In this document: one piece after another, positions 17,724 through 32,700 of the stretch
Position numbering within the stretch: position 1 is the stretch's first letter
Layout: the number at the start of each line of letters is the position of its first letter
Source: Streptomyces vietnamensis
GTDB lineage: Bacteria > Actinomycetota > Actinomycetes > Streptomycetales > Streptomycetaceae
Reading direction: 5' to 3'
Length of the DNA: 64,000 nt
Assembly (NCBI RefSeq): GCF_000830005.1
Contig: NZ_CP010407.1
Location: 7,142,001 to 7,206,000 of the forward strand
The notes under the pieces: model-generated
The model's input: the letters and a program-made list of their open reading frames with translations, nothing else
Database searches by the model: none
Told to the model about the DNA's origin: nothing
Position numbers and translations under genes: made by a program

Positions 17724-20700
17724 ATGGGTGCCTCCGCACAGGGTCCGTGGGATCTGATGTCCGGCCAGCTGGGGGTCTGGTACGCGCAGCAGCTCGCGCC
17801 TGACAATCCGGCGTACAACATCGGTGACTGCACGGAGATCCACGGCGAACTCGACGCGGATCTCTTCGTGCGCGCGCTGCGCCGCACGGTGCAGGAGGCG
17901 GAGGCTTTCCGTCTGCGCCTGTGCGTGGAGGACGGGACGCCGCGGCAGTTCCTGGGGGAGGCCGGGGAGGTTCCGGTTCACGTGGCGGATCTCCGGGGGG
18001 AGGCTGATCCGCGTGCGGTGGCGCAGGAGTGGATCCAGGCCGATCTGGACACGCCGGTGGAGCTGGTGGGCGGGGCGCTGTCGGGGCATGCGTTCTTCGT
18101 GCTCGGGCCGGATCGCTTCCTGTGGTACCAGCGTGCTCACCACATCGTTCTCGACGGCAATGGTCTGTCGCAGTTCGCTGAGCGGCTGTCCCAGGTGTAC
18201 GAGGTGCTTCGGGCGGGTGGGGATCCGGCCGAGAGTGCTCTGCGGTCGGTGTCCGAGCTGATCGAGACCGACGAGGTCTACCGGGATTCGCAGGAGCGTG
18301 ACCGGGACCGGCGGTTCTGGCTGGAGACGTTCTCGGACCATGAGGAGGAGACGGCGTCCGAGGGGCCGCAGGGGCGGCGCCTCGCCGGCCGGCCGGTGAC
18401 CCACCAGCAGGATCTCGGAGTCGACGCGACCGCTCGGCTGCGGGCTGCCGCGAAGCGGCTTCGGGTCAGCTTCGCCGGTTTGGTGATCGCCGCGTCGGCC
18501 GTCTACCAGCACCGGTCCACCGGGGCGCAGGACGTCGTGCTCGGAGTGTCGGCCAGCGGCCGCACGAGCATGCGCGAGGTGGGCATCCCCGGCATGACGT
18601 CGAACATCATGCCGATCAGGCTCAGGGTCCGCCCGGGCACGTCCGTCGAGGAGCTCGCGCGGCAGACGCAGCGAGCGGTCCACAGCGGTCTGCGTCACCA
18701 GCGCTACCAGTACCCGGACCTGCTCAGGGACCTGAAGCGGGTCGGCGGCACCCCGCTGTACGACATGATCGTCGACGTCATGGTGGCCGACCGCCAGATC
18801 GGGTTCGGCGACTGCGCGATCACCTGGACCGCCCTCTCCAGCGGGCCTGCCGAAGGCCTGAAGATCGACGTGTTCGGCAAGGCGGGCAAGGCGGCCGAGG
18901 GCGGCGTGCAGACCCTCATCGAGATGAACCGCGAGCACCACGACGCCGAAGCGGCGTCGTCGGTGAGCCGCCGGTTCCTGGCCGTGCTGGACTGGCTCAG
19001 CAGTGCTCCGGCCACCGCCTCGGTCAGCACCGCCGACCTGCTCGACCCGGCTGAGCGACGGCTGGTGCTGGAGACCTGGAACGACACCGTGGTACCCGGC
19101 GAGGCCCTGCCGGTACCGCAGCGGTTCGCGGCCCAGGTGGCCGCGACGCCGCAGGCGGTTGCCGTGGTGGCCGACGGCGCGGCGGTGTGCTACGCCGAAC
19201 TGGACGAGCGAGCCAATCGTTTGGCGCACCACCTCCTTGCCCAGGGCGTCGGTGCGGAGTCCCTGGTCGGTCTGTGCCTGCCGCGCGGCCTGCAGGCGAT
19301 CGAGGCGATCCTGGCGGTGTGGAAGGCGGGGGCGGCGTACCTGCCGCTGGACCCGGCGTACCCGGCGGAGCGGCTCGGCCGGCTGCTGGCCGACAGCGGG
19401 GCCGGGCACGTGCTGGGCGAAGCGGCGCTGATCGGGGAGCTGGCAGCCCAGGGTGTGCGCACGATCGCCCTGGACGACCCGACGGTGCTGACCGAGTTGA
19501 TCGCACGACCCACCGCTGCGCCGGAACTCGACGTGACGGCCGACCAGTTGGCCTACGTGATCTACACCTCCGGCTCGACCGGCAAGCCCAAGGGCGTGGC
19601 TGTGACGCACCGCGGGCTCGCGAACTACGTGGCCTCGGTGCCGGGACACGTCGGCTTCGGTACGCCGGGCGGTAGGTATGCGCTGCTGCAGCCCACGGTG
19701 ACGGACCTCGGTAACACCGTGGTGTTCGCGAGCCTGACGACCGGCGGTGAACTGCACGTCCTGCAGGAGGGCGCGGTGACCGATCCGTCAGCCGTGGCCC
19801 AGTACCTGGCGGAGAACCGCATCGACTTCGTGAAGGTGGTGCCCTCGCACCTGGCGGCGCTGGGCGCGGCAGCCGGCCTGGCCGCCCTGATGCCGGCCGG
19901 GGCGCTGGTGCTGGGCGGCGAGGCGGCGTCGCCGAAGCTGGTCGCCGGACTGCTCGAAGTGGCCGGTGACCGTGGTGTGTTCAACCACTATGGGCCCACT
20001 GAGACGACCATCGGCGTGGTAGCCGGCCGACTCGACCGGAAGCCGGTCGACGCGGGCGTGGTGCCGCTCGGGGTGCCGGTGGCCAACACCCGTGCCTACG
20101 TGCTGGACGGGTCGCTGAGCCCCGTTCCGGTCGGTGCGGTGGGTGAGCTGTACGTGGCCGGTCCGCAGGTGGCGCGCGGGTATGTGGGTCGTGCCGGTCT
20201 GACCGCGCAGCGGTTCGTGGCCTGCCCGTTCGGCCCGGCCGGCGAGCGGATGTACGCGACGGGCGACCTGGTGCGGTGGACCACCGACGGCGAACTGGTG
20301 CACCTGGGCCGTACGGACGAGCAGGTGAAGATCCGCGGCTTCCGGGTGGAGCCGGGTGAGGTGCAGGCGGTGCTGGCCGCGCACGAGTCGGTGGCACAGG
20401 CCGCCGTCGTCGTCCGCGAGGACTTCCCGGGCGACAAGCGCCTGGTCGCCTACGTCGTTCCCGCCGCCGCGCAGACGGCTGACGCCGCGCGACTGAGTGA
20501 GCTCGTGTTCGTGTTCCTGGCCGAGCGGCTGCCGGGGTACCTGGTGCCCTCCGCGGTGGTGGTGCTGGACGAGCTGCCGCTGACGGCCAACGGCAAGCTG
20601 AACCGCGCCGGCCTGCCTGCTCCGGACTATCTGTCCTCCACCGCCAAGGCCGTCGGCCGGGGTCCGGCGACGGTGCACGAGGAGATCCTCTGCGGTGTGT

Positions 20701-23700
20701 TCGCGCAGGTGCTGGGGATGGAGAGGGTCGGCGTCGACGACGACTTCTTCGCTCTGGGCGGCCACTCGCTGCTGGCGATCCGGCTGATCAGCCGGATCCG
20801 GACGGTCCTGAACGTCGAGTTGCCGATCCAGGTGTTCTTCGAGATGCCGTCGCCGGCCGGGGTCGCGGCCTGGCTGGCCGAATCGGCGGTCACCGAAGGA
20901 CGTGCGGCGCTGGTGCCGGCGGAACGGCCGGATCGGGTGCCGCTGTCGTTCGCACAGCGCCGCCTGTGGTTCCTGGGGCAGCTGGAGGGTCCGAGCGTCG
21001 CCTACAACGCCGCGGTGGCGCTGCGACTGAGCGGAGAGTTGGACCAGCAGGCACTGGCGGCCGCGTTCAAGGACGTGATCGGGCGGCACGAGGCGCTGCG
21101 CACGGTCCTGCCGGCGGTGGACGGTGAGCCGTATCAGCGTGTCCTGTCGGTGGAGGCGTGCGGGTTCGAGCTGTCGGTGGTCGAGGTGGCCCCGCAGGAG
21201 CTGGATGCGGCGGTGGCCGAGGCCTCGGGTTACGCGTTCGACCTGTCGGCGGAGATCCCGCTGCGGGCGACGCTGTTCGCGGTGGCGCCGCAGGAGCATG
21301 TGCTGGTGGTGCTGGTGCACCACATCGCGGGTGATGGTTGGTCGACGGGACCGATGCTGCGGGATGTGTCGGCGGCGTACGCGGCACGGCTGGGCGGTGC
21401 GGCGCCGGTGTGGGAGCCGCTGCCGGTGCAGTACGCGGATTACGCGCTGTGGCAGCGGGAGTTGCTCGGCGACGAGAACGATCCGCAGAGCGTGATCTCG
21501 GGGCAGGTGGCGTACTGGCGCGAGGCGTTGGCGGGGGCGCCGGAGGAGCTGGAGCTGCCGACCGACCGCCGGCGCCCGGCGGTCGCCTCGTACCGTGGGC
21601 ACGAGGCCCTGCTGGATGCCCCGGCCGAGCTGCATGCGCGGGTGCTGGAGGTGGCGCGTGAGCGGGGGGTGACCCTGTTCATGGTGCTGCAGGCGGCGTT
21701 GGCGGTCACCCTGAACCGGATCGGCGCGGGCGCGGACATCCCGATCGGGTCGCCGGTCGCCGGGCGCACCGACGAGGCGCTGAACGACCTGGTCGGGTTC
21801 TTCGTCAACACGTTGGTGGTGCGGACCGACCTGTCCGGTGACCCGACCTTCGACGAGGTGCTGGAGCGGGTCCGGGAGACCAGCCTGGGGGCGTTCGCGC
21901 ACCAGGACGTGCCGTTCGAGAAGCTGGTCGAGGAGCTCTCGCCGGCCCGGTCGATGGCACGCCACCCGCTGTTCCAGGTCGTGCTCACCCTGCAGAACAC
22001 GGAGTCGGCACGGCTGGAGCTGCCCGGTCTGCGCGCCGACCGGGTGCCGACCGGCCTGGTGCACGGCAAGTTCGACCTGGACCTGAACCTGAGCGAGGCG
22101 TTCGACGCCGACGGTGCGCCGGCCGGCTTGCGGGGTGTGCTCCTGGCGGCGGCGGACCTGTTCGATGCGCAGACCGTGCGGCGGATCGCGGGCCGGCTGC
22201 TCCAGGTTCTGGAGACGGTGACGGCGCAGCCGGGGACGCGGTTGAGCGCCGTGGATGTGATGGGCGCGGATGAGCGTCGCCTGCTCCTGGAGGAGTGGAA
22301 CGACACGGCGGTCGAGGTGGCGTCGTCGACGCTGCCGGAGCTGTTCGCGGCGCAGGCGGCGCGGACGCCGGATGCGGTGGCGCTGGTCTTCGAGGGCGTC
22401 GAGCTGTCGTACGCGGAGCTGGACGCGCGGGCGAACCGGCTGGCGCGGCTGCTGATCGGCCGGGGTGTGGGCCCGGAGTCGGTGGTCGCGGTGCTGATGG
22501 AGCGCGGCGTGGAGCTGGTGGTGTCGCTGCTGGCGGTGGTGAAGGCAGGGGGCGCGTATCTGCCGGTCGATCCGGCGTACCCGGATGAGCGGATCGGGTA
22601 CACGCTGGGTGATGCGGGCGCGCGCCTGGTGCTGACCTCGACTGAACTGGCCGGTCGGCTGGGTGGGTTCGGTGTCGAGGTGGCGGCGTTGGACGAGCCG
22701 TCGGTGGTGGAGGAGTTGGCGGCGCTCGATGACGCGGCGGTGGAGGGTGTGGTGTCGCCGGGGCATCCGGCGTATGTGATCTACACCTCCGGGTCGACGG
22801 GTCGGCCCAAGGGCGTGGTGGTGACGCATGGCAACGTGACCGGGTTGTTCGCGCAGACCGGGCCGCTGTTCGGCGGGTTCGGGGCGGACGACGTGTGGTC
22901 GTGCTTCCACTCGTTCGCGTTCGACTTCTCGGTGTGGGAGTTGTGGGGTGCGCTGCTGCACGGCGGTCGGGTGGTGGTGGTCCCGCATGGGGTGTCGCGG
23001 TCGCCGCAGGAGTTCCTGGCGCTGATCGAGCGCGAGCGGGTGACGGTGCTGAGCCAGACGCCGTCGGCGTTCTACCAGTTGGCGGCCGTGGAGGAGCAGC
23101 GGCCCGAGGCGGTGGCGTCGGTGCGTGCGGTGGTGTTCGGTGGCGAGGCGCTGGATCCGGACCGGCTGAGCGGCTGGTGGGGGCGTCACGGTGACGGTGG
23201 TCCGCGGTTGGTGAACATGTATGGCATCACCGAGACCACGGTGCATGTGACGTTCCGCGAGCTGTCCTCGGGTGAGGGCGGGTCGGGCAGCGTGATCGGG
23301 CGCGGTATTCCGGGTCTGGGCGTGTACGTGCTGGACGAGTTCCTGCGGCCGGTTCCGGTGGGCGTGACGGGTGAGATGTATGTCGCGGGTGGGCAGTTGG
23401 CGCGGGGGTACCTGGGCCGTGCGGGGCTGACGGCCGAGCGGTTCGTGGCGTCGCCGTTCGGGGTGCCGGGTGGCCGGCTGTACCGCACGGGTGACCGGGC
23501 GAAGTGGTCGGGCGACGGCGAGCTGGTGTTCGCGGGTCGTGCGGACGAGCAGGTGAAGATCCGCGGTTTCCGGATCGAGCCGGGTGAGGTGCAGGCCGTC
23601 CTGGCCGCACACCCGGGCCTGGAGCAGGCCGTGGTGCTGGTCCGTGAGGACGTGCCGGGCGACAAGCGCCTGGTGGCGTACGCGGTTCCGGCCGACGTCG

Positions 23701-26700
23701 ACGCCGGTGCGGATGAACTCATCGCCAGTCTGCGGGAGTTCGCGGGTGAGCGGTTGCCGTCCTACATGGTTCCGTCGGCGGTGGTGGTGCTGGAGAAGCT
23801 GCCGCTGACGGTGAACGGCAAGGTGGACCGCAAGGCGCTGCCGGCCCCCGAGTACGCCGCCGGCGCGGGCCGGGCACCGGCCACGGTGCAGGAGGAGCTG
23901 CTGTGCCAGGCGTTCGCCCAGGTCCTGGGGCTCGACCGGGTCGGTGTCGATGACGACTTCTTCACGCTGGGTGGACACTCGTTGCTGGCGATGCGGCTGC
24001 TGAGTCGGATCCGTTCGGTGCTGGGTGTGGAGTTGGCGGTCCGTGAGCTGTTCGAGGCGCCGACGCCGGCGAGTCTGGCGGGACGGCTCGGGCAGGCCCG
24101 CGAGGGCCGGTTGGCACTGCGTGCGACGGAGCGTCCGGAGCGGGTGCGGCTGTCGTTCGCGCAGCGCCGTTTGTGGTTCCTCGGCGAGTTGGAGGGTGCG
24201 AGCGCGACCTACAACACTCCGATGGCTCTGCGCTTGTCCGGGGAGGTGGACCGGGAGGCCCTCGCGGAGGCGCTGCGGGATGTCATCGGACGGCACGAGG
24301 TGCTGCGGACGGTGTTCCCGGCAGTCGATGGCGAGCCGTACCAGCGGGTTCTCGGTGTGGAGGAGTGCGGGTTCGAGCTCTCGGCGGTCGAGGTGGCGTC
24401 GGAGGGGCTGGAGGACGCACTGGCCGAGGCGGGCCGGTATGCGTTCGACTTCTCGTCCGAGATTCCGCTGCGGGCGACGCTGTTCACGGTGAGTTCGGTC
24501 GATCATGTGCTGGTGCTGCTGTCGCACCACATCGCCATGGACGGCTGGTCGAGTGCTCCGCTGGTGCGGGATCTGTCGGCGGCGTATGCGGCGCGGTTGG
24601 GTGGCGTGGCTCCGGTGTGGGAGTCGCTGCCGGTGCAGTATGCGGATTTCGCCTTGTGGCAGCGGGAGTTGCTGGGCGACGAGCAGGATCCGTCGAGTGT
24701 GTTGTCGCGGCAGGTGGAGTACTGGCGTGAGGCGTTGGCAGGGGCTCCGGAGGAGCTGCCGCTGCCGTTCGACCGGCCGCGTCCGGCGGTTGCTTCGCAC
24801 CGCGCCCACACCGTGGAGCTGGATGTTCCGGCCGAACTGCACGGGCGTCTGGTGGAGTTGGCGCGCGAGCGTGGGGTGACCATGTTCATGGTGCTGCAGG
24901 CGGCTGTTGCGGTGACGCTCAGCCGACTGGGCGCGGGGGCCGACATCCCGATCGGTTCGGCGATCGCCGGGCGTACGGATGAGGCGCTGAACGATCTGGT
25001 CGGGTGCTTCGTCAACACCGTTGTCGTACGGACGGATCTGTCGGGGGACCCGACGTTCGAGGAGGTTCTCGGGCGGGTGCGCGAGACGGGGTTGAGCGCG
25101 CTGGAGAACCAGGATGTGCCGTTCGAGAAGCTGGTGGAGGAGTTGGCGCCGGCGCGTTCGCTGGCCCGGCACCCGCTGTTCCAGGTCGTCCTGACCCTTC
25201 AGAACACCGGCCTGGTAGCGGATGGCGGTGCGCTGGACCTGCCTGGCCTGGGGGCTGAACCGCTGTTGTTGGGTCGGGCGATGGCGAAGTTCGACCTTGA
25301 TGTGATCGTGGGTGAGGCGTTCGGTGCGCAGGGCGCGCCGGCGGGGATCCGGGGCATGCTGACGGCGGCGGCGGATCTGTTCGATGAAGGTGTCGCGGGT
25401 CGGGTCGCGGGCTCTCTGGTGCGGGTGCTGACGGCGATGGCCGATGACCCGCGGGCCCGGGTCGACGCGGTGGATGTGCTGGGCGCGGATGAGCGTCGCC
25501 GGGTGCTGTCGGAGTGGAACGACACCACTGCGGCCGGATCCGGGTCGATGGTTCCGCAGGTGTTCGAGGCGCAGGTGGCGCGGACGCCGGATGCGGTGGC
25601 CGTGGTGTCCGATGGCGTGTCGGTGTCGTACGCGGAGTTGGATGCGCGGGCCAACCGCCTTGCCCACTATCTGGTCGGCCAGGGTGTTGGTCCGGAGTCG
25701 GTGGTGGGGTTGGCGTTGCCCCGTGGTGTGGAGATGATCGCGGGGATTCTGGCGGTGTGGAAGGCGGGGGCCGGGTATCTGCCGGTCGACGTGTCCCAGC
25801 CGGCGGAGCGGGTCGCGTTCACGGTGAAGGATTCGCGGGCGCAGTTGGTGCTGACCACCGATGAGGTGCTGGAGGACCTGCCGTCGGTGGGTGTGCGTCT
25901 GGTGGCGGTGGACGGCACGTTGACGGCGATGCAGTTGGCGGCGGCGCCGACCACCTCGCCTGGCGTGGCGGTGGATCCGCGGTCGCTGGCGTATGTGATC
26001 TACACCTCCGGCTCGACGGGTCGTCCGAAGGGCGTGGCCGTTACGCACGGGGGCCTGGCGAACTACGTCTCCTCGGTGCCGGCCCGGGTCGGTTTCGAGG
26101 GCGGCAAGTATGCGTTGCTGCAGGCGCAGGCGACCGACCTGGGGAACACGGTGCTGTTCGCGAGCCTGCTGTCGGGTGGTGAGCTGCACGTCCTGGACGA
26201 GGAGGCGGTCACCGATCCGCGCCTGGTGGGCGACTACCTGGCCGAGCACGGGATCGACTTCTTGAAGGTGGTGCCCTCGCACCTGGCGGCGCTGGGTGCG
26301 GTGGGCGGTCTGGAGCGGGTGCTGCCGGGCCGGTCCGTGGTGCTGGGTGGTGAGGCCGCCTCGCCGGGGTGGGTCGATGAACTCCTGGCCGCCGCAGGCG
26401 AGCGGGCTGTGTTCAACCATTACGGTCCGACGGAGACCACGATCGGCGTGGCGACCACCCGTCTGACGTCGGGTGGGGTGGTGCCGGTGGGTTCGCCGGT
26501 GGCCAACACCCGCTTCTACGTGCTGGACGAGCGCCTCGACCCGGTGCCGGTGGGTGTGGAGGGCGAGCTGTATGTGGCGGGCGCGCAGCTGGCGCGCGGC
26601 TATGTGCGCCGTCCTGGCTTGACCGCGGAGCGGTTCGTCGCCGACCCGTACGGGCCGGCGGGTGGCCGGCTGTACCGCACGGGTGACCGCGCGAAGTGGT

Positions 26701-29700
26701 CGGGCGACGGCGAGATCGTGTTCGCGGGTCGTGCGGACGAGCAGGTGAAGATCCGTGGTTTCCGGATCGAGCCGGGTGAGGTGGCCAGTGCCCTGACGGC
26801 TCACCCGCTGATCGCCCAGGCGGCCGTGATCGCCCGCGAGGACACTCCGGGGGACAAGCGTCTGATCGCCTATGTGGTCGCGGACGACCCGGAGGATGTG
26901 GACGACACGCTCGCGGACGGGGTGCGGACCTTCGTCGCCGCCCGGTTGCCGGAGCACATGGTGCCCTCCGCTGTGGTGGTGTTGGACGCCCTGCCGCTGA
27001 CGGGCAACGGGAAGTTGGACCGCAAGGCGCTGCCCGCGCCGGACTTCGCGTCGGTGGGCGGGGTGTCGGGTCGTGGGCCGGCATCGGTGCAGGAGGAGAT
27101 CCTGTGCGAGGCGTTCGCCGAGGTCCTCGGGGTGGAGAGCGTCGGCGTCGATGACGATTTCTTCGCGCTGGGTGGGCATTCGCTGTTGGCGGTGTCGTTG
27201 GTGGAGATGCTGCGGGCGCGTGGGGTCTCGGTGTCGGTGAAGGCGTTGTTCCAGACGTCGACCCCGGCGGGCTTGGCGGTCGAGGCGGGTTCGGAGCGGG
27301 TGGTGGTGCCGGCGAACCTCATCCCCGAGGACGCCACGGAGATCACCCCGGAGATGCTGCCGCTGGTGGAGCTGACCGAGGCCGAGCTCGAGTTGATCGT
27401 GGCGAAGGTGCCCGGTGGTGCTGCGAACGTCGCGGACGTCTACCCGCTGGCCCCGCTCCAGGAGGGCATCCTCTTCCACCACCTGATGAAGGCCGGGCGT
27501 GAGGGCGAGCGGGATGTGTATGCCGGGCCGACGGTGCTCGGGTTCGACTCCCGCACGCGGCTCGACTCGTTCCTGAACGCGCTGCAGCGGGTGATCGACC
27601 GGCACGACGTGTACCGCACGGCGATCGTGTGGGAGGGCCTGCGCGAGCCGGTCCAGGTCGTGGCCCGACACGCCGAACTGCCGGTCCGGGAAGTCGTGCT
27701 GGACCCGCAGGGTGCGGACGCGGCGGAGCAGTTGCTGTCCATCGGCGGCGCCTGGATGGAACTGGACCGTGCCCCGCTGATGGACGTGCACATCGCCGCC
27801 GAACCGAATGGCGACGGCTGGCTGGCCCTGCTGCGCGTCCACCACCTGGTGAGGGACGACACGACGACGGACGCGCTGCTGGGGGAGGTGCGTGCCTTCT
27901 TGACGGGGCGGGGCGAGTCGCTGTCCAAGGGGCTGCCGTTCCGCGACTTCGTCGTCCAGGCCCGCCTCGGTGTGCCGCGCGAGGAGCACGAGCGGTACTT
28001 CGCCGGGCTGCTGGGCGACGTCACCGAGACCACCGCCCCGTTCGGCCTGCTGGACGTGCACGGAGACGGCACGACCGCAGTATCGGTGCGTTCCTCGGTG
28101 GAGGCTGAGCTCACGCTTCGACTGCGGGCGATCGCGCGCCGGATGGCCGTGAGTCCGGCGACGGTGTTCCACCTGGCGTGGGCGCGGGTGCTGGCCGCGG
28201 TGAGCGGTCGTGAGGACGTGGTGTTCGGCACGGTGCTGTTCGGCCGGATGAACGCCGGGGCGGGTGCCGACCGGCTCCAGGGTCCGTGCCTCAACACGCT
28301 CCCGGTGCGGGTGCGGGTCGGCACCTCCGCCGTGGGCGAGGCGCTGGCCGGGATGCGGCAGCAGTTGGCCGAGCTGCTGGTGCACGAGCACGCGCCGCTG
28401 GTGCTCGCGCAGCAGGCGAGCGGTGTGGCGGGCGGCAGCCCGCTGTTCACCGCCCTCTTCAACTACCGCAACGGCCGCGGCGGTGCGACGGAGCTCGGCA
28501 CGGGTCTGGGCACCGGGTTGGAGGAAGTGCGGATCCTTGCCGCCGAAGGGCGCACCAACTACCCCCTGGTCGCGAATGTCGATGACGACGGGAACGGGTT
28601 CAGCCTGACCATCGACGCGGTGGCGCCGGCCGATGCGGAGCAGGTGGGCACGATGCTGCACACCTGCCTCCTCCAGCTCGTGACCGCGTTGGAGGAGGAT
28701 CCGCAGGCGCGGTTCGCGGCGCTCGACGTGCTGGGTGCGGATGAGCGCCGACTGGTGGTCGAGGAGTGGAACGACACGGCGGTCGAGGTCGAGCCGTCGA
28801 CGCTGCCGGAGCTGTTCGCCGGGCAGGTGGCGCGGACGCCGGATGCGGTGGCGCTGGCCTTCGAGGGCGTCGAGGTGTCGTACGCGGAGCTGGACGCGCG
28901 GGCGAACCGGCTGGCGCGGTTGCTGATCGGGCGTGGTGTGGGCCCGGAGTCGGTGGTCGCGGTGCTGATGGAGCGCGGCGTGGAGCTGGTGGTGTCGCTG
29001 CTGGCGGTGCTGAAGGCCGGTGGCGCGTACCTGCCGGTGGATCCGGAGTATCCGGCCGGCCGTATCGAGGCCGTCCTCGCCGATGCCGGGCCGGTGTGCG
29101 TGCTCGGCACCACCGCCCTGACCGGGGTGGTGCCGGATGGCGTGGCCCGGGTCGCAGTGGACGATCCCGCGGTGGTCGCGGAGCTGGCGGGTCTGTCGGC
29201 GCAGGCTCCCGTGGTGGGGGTCCTGCCTGCGCATCCGGCGTACGTGATCTTCACGTCGGGCTCCACCGGGCGTCCGAAGGGCGTTGCGGTGCCGCATGCG
29301 GGGATCGTGAACCGTCTGGCGTGGATGCAGGAGCTGTCCGGGCTGTCGGCCGGGGACCGGGTGCTGCAGAAGACGCCGTTCGGGTTCGACGTCAGCGTGT
29401 GGGAGTTCTTCTGGCCGCTGGTGCAGGGCGCGGCGCTGGTGCTCGCCCGTCCGGGTGGGCACCGGGAGCCCGCCTACCTGGCCGAGTTGATCCAGCGTCA
29501 GGACATCACGGTGACGCACTTCGTGCCGTCGATGCTGGAGACGTTCCTGCGCGAGCCGGCGGCCGCCGACTGCACGGGGCTGCGGGCGGTGTTCTGCAGT
29601 GGTGAGGCGCTGCCGGCGCCGTTGCGGGACCGGTTCCTCGAACTGCTGGACGGCGTACCGCTGTTCAACCTGTATGGGCCCACGGAGGCGTCCGTCGACG

Positions 29701-32700
29701 TCACGGCCGCGCGCTGTGCCGTCGGCGACGGTGCGGTGGTGCCGATCGGTGGGCCGGTGGCCAACACCCGGGTGTACGTGCTGGACGCTTCGCTGTCCCC
29801 GGTGCCGGTGGGTGCCGAGGGTGAGTTGTACCTGGAGGGTGTGCAGCTGGCGCGCGGGTATGTGGGGCGTGCCGGTCTGACCGCGGAGCGGTTCGTGGCC
29901 TGCCCGTTCGCCGAGAGCGGGAGGATGTACCGCACGGGTGACCGGGTCCGCTGGAACGCCGACGGTCAGCTGGTGTATCTGGGCCGTGCGGACGAGCAGG
30001 TGAAGATCCGCGGCTTCCGGATCGAGCCCGGCGAGGTCCAGGCCGTCCTGGCCGCCCACCCTGCCGTGGCCCAGGTCGCGGTTGTCGCTCGCGAGGACGT
30101 CCCGGGTGACATCCGCCTGGTGGCGTACGCCGTTCCGGCCGGCTCGGACACGCCGTCGGACGAACTCGTGTCCCTGCTGCGGGAGTTCGCGGGTGAGCGG
30201 TTGCCGTCCTACATGGTTCCGTCGGCGGTGGTGGTGCTGGACGCGCTGCCGGTGACGGTCAACGGCAAGCTGGACCGCAAGGCCCTGCCCGTTCCGCAGC
30301 ACACGACGGGTGGGGGCCGTGCGCCGGCCAGTGTGCGGGAGGAGATCCTCTGCGAGGCGTTCGCCGAGGTCCTCGGCTTGCCGGCGGTCGGGGTCGATGA
30401 CGACTTCTTCACGCTGGGCGGCCATTCGCTGCTGGCGGTGGCCCTGGTGGAACGTCTGCGAGTGCGGGGTGTGTCCGTGGCGGTGCGGGCGCTTTTCGAG
30501 ACGCCGACGGTGGCCGGGCTGGCAGCCGCACAGGCCTCCGAGGGGGTCGTGGTGCCGGCGAACACCATTCCCGTCGACGCGCGGGAGATCACGCCGGAGA
30601 TGCTGCCCCTGGTGGAATTGGACGCCACCGAGATCGAGCGGATCGTGGCCACGGTCGAGGGCGGTGCGGCCAATGTGGCCGACGTCTACCCGCTGGCCCC
30701 GCTCCAGGAGGGCATGCTCTTCCACCACCTGATGGCGGATCAGGGCGCCGAGGCGGATGTCTACATGCGGCCGTCGGTGCTGGGATTCGACTCGCGGGAG
30801 CGGGTGGACGCGTTCCTGGAGGCGCTGCAGTGGGTGATCGACCGGCATGACGTGTACCGCACGGCGTTCGTGTGGGAGGGGCTGCGCGAGCCGGTGCAGG
30901 TGGTGTCGCGTCGGGTGGAGCTGCCGGTCCAGGAGGTCGTGCTGGACCCGCAGGGCCCCGACCCGGTGGAGCAGCTGGCAGCCGTCGGCGGATCGTGGAT
31001 GGATCTGACCCGGGCGCCCCTGATGACGGTCCACATCGCGGCGGAGCCCGGCGGTGACCGCTGGCTGGCACTGCTGCGAACCCACCACCTGGTGCAGGAC
31101 CACACCTCGGTGGACGTGCTGTTCGGGGAGCTTCGGGCGTTCATGTCCGGTCGGGGCGACGCGTTGCCGGAGCCGCTGCCGTTCCGCGACTTCGTGGCGC
31201 AGGCCCGCCTGGGCGTCCCGCGCGAGGAGCACGAGCGGTACTTCGCGGAGGTGCTCGGGGACGTCACCGAGACGACGGCGCCGTTCGGTGTGCTGGACGC
31301 GTACGGCGACGGCAGTACCACCCACCAGGCACGCCTCGTGGTGGACGATGAACTGTCCTGCCGCCTTCGTGAGGTGGCGCGACGCGAGGGCGTCAGTGCG
31401 GCCACCGTCTTCCACCTGGCGTGGGCGCGGGTGCTGGGTGTGGTCAGCGGCCGTGACGACGTGGTGTTCGGCACGGTGCTGTTCGGCCGGATGAACTCCG
31501 GGGCAGGTGCCGATCGGGTGCCGGGTCTGTTCCTCAACACGCTGCCGGTGCGCGTGCGGTTGGACGGACAGAGCGTGGGCGGGGCGCTGTCCGGGATGCG
31601 GCACCAGTTGGCGGGGCTGCTGGTGCACGAGCACGCGCCGCTTTCGCTGGCGCAGCAGGCGAGCGGGATGACGGGCGGCAGCCCGCTGTTCACCTCGATC
31701 TTCAACTACCGGCACAATCAGGCCGCCGCGCGGAACTTCGACTCCGGCTTCGAGGGCGTCGGCGTGCTCTCCACGCGGGACCTGACCAACTACCCCCTGA
31801 GCATTGCCGTCGACGACGATCAGACGAGGTTCGGCCTGACCGTCGACGCGGTGGCTTCGATCGACCCGCAGCAGGTGGGGTCGCTGTTGCACACCTGCCT
31901 GCGCAATCTGGTCGCGGCCCTGGAGGATGCCCCGGAGCAGACGCGGCTGGGAGAGGTCGGCGTCCTCGGTGAGGCGGAGCGGGAGCGGCTGCTGACCGGC
32001 TGGAACGACACGGGTGTTGCTGCTCCTGTGCTGTCGGTGGCGGAGGTGTTCGCCGGGCAGGTGGCGCGGACGCCGGATGCGGTGGCGGTGGTGGCCGAGG
32101 GCATCGAGCTGTCGTACGCGGAGTTGGATGTGCGGGCTGCCGCGTTGGCGGGTGTGTTGCGGGATCACGGGGTCGGCGCGGAGTCGCTGGTGGGTGTGGT
32201 GATGGACCGCTCGGTGGAGCTGCTGGTGGCGTTGCTGGCGGTGGTGAAGGCGGGTGGTGCGTATCTGCCGGTGGATGTGGAGTCTCCGTCGGAGCGGATC
32301 GCCTATGTGCTGGATGACGCGGCGCCGGTGTGTGTGCTGACCACGCGGGATGCCGCTTCGCGGGTGCCGGGGTCGGTGGAGGTGCCGGTGCTGGTGGTCG
32401 ACGGTGAGCGGCTGCCGGCCGGGTCGGCGCGGGTGACCGGCGTCGGGGTGGGTCTGGAGTGTCCGGTGTATGTGATGTACACCTCGGGTTCGACGGGTGT
32501 GCCCAAGGGTGTGGTGACCACGCAGCGGGATCTGGTGGAGTTGGTGTCGGCTTCGCACTGGGGTGTGGGGTCGGGGGACCGGGTGTTGTTCCAGGCTCCG
32601 CATGCCTTCGATGCCTCTTCGTACGAGGTGTGGGTGGCGTTGCTGTCGGGTGCGGCGGTGGTGGTGGCGCCGGCGGGTGCGGTGGATGCGGTGGTGCTGC

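Noticed and set aside
19080..27020. A1 and A3 read as Asn-specific
   Set aside because: Both codes are DLTKVGHI, which I recall as the Asp signature; Asn is usually DLTKLGEV.
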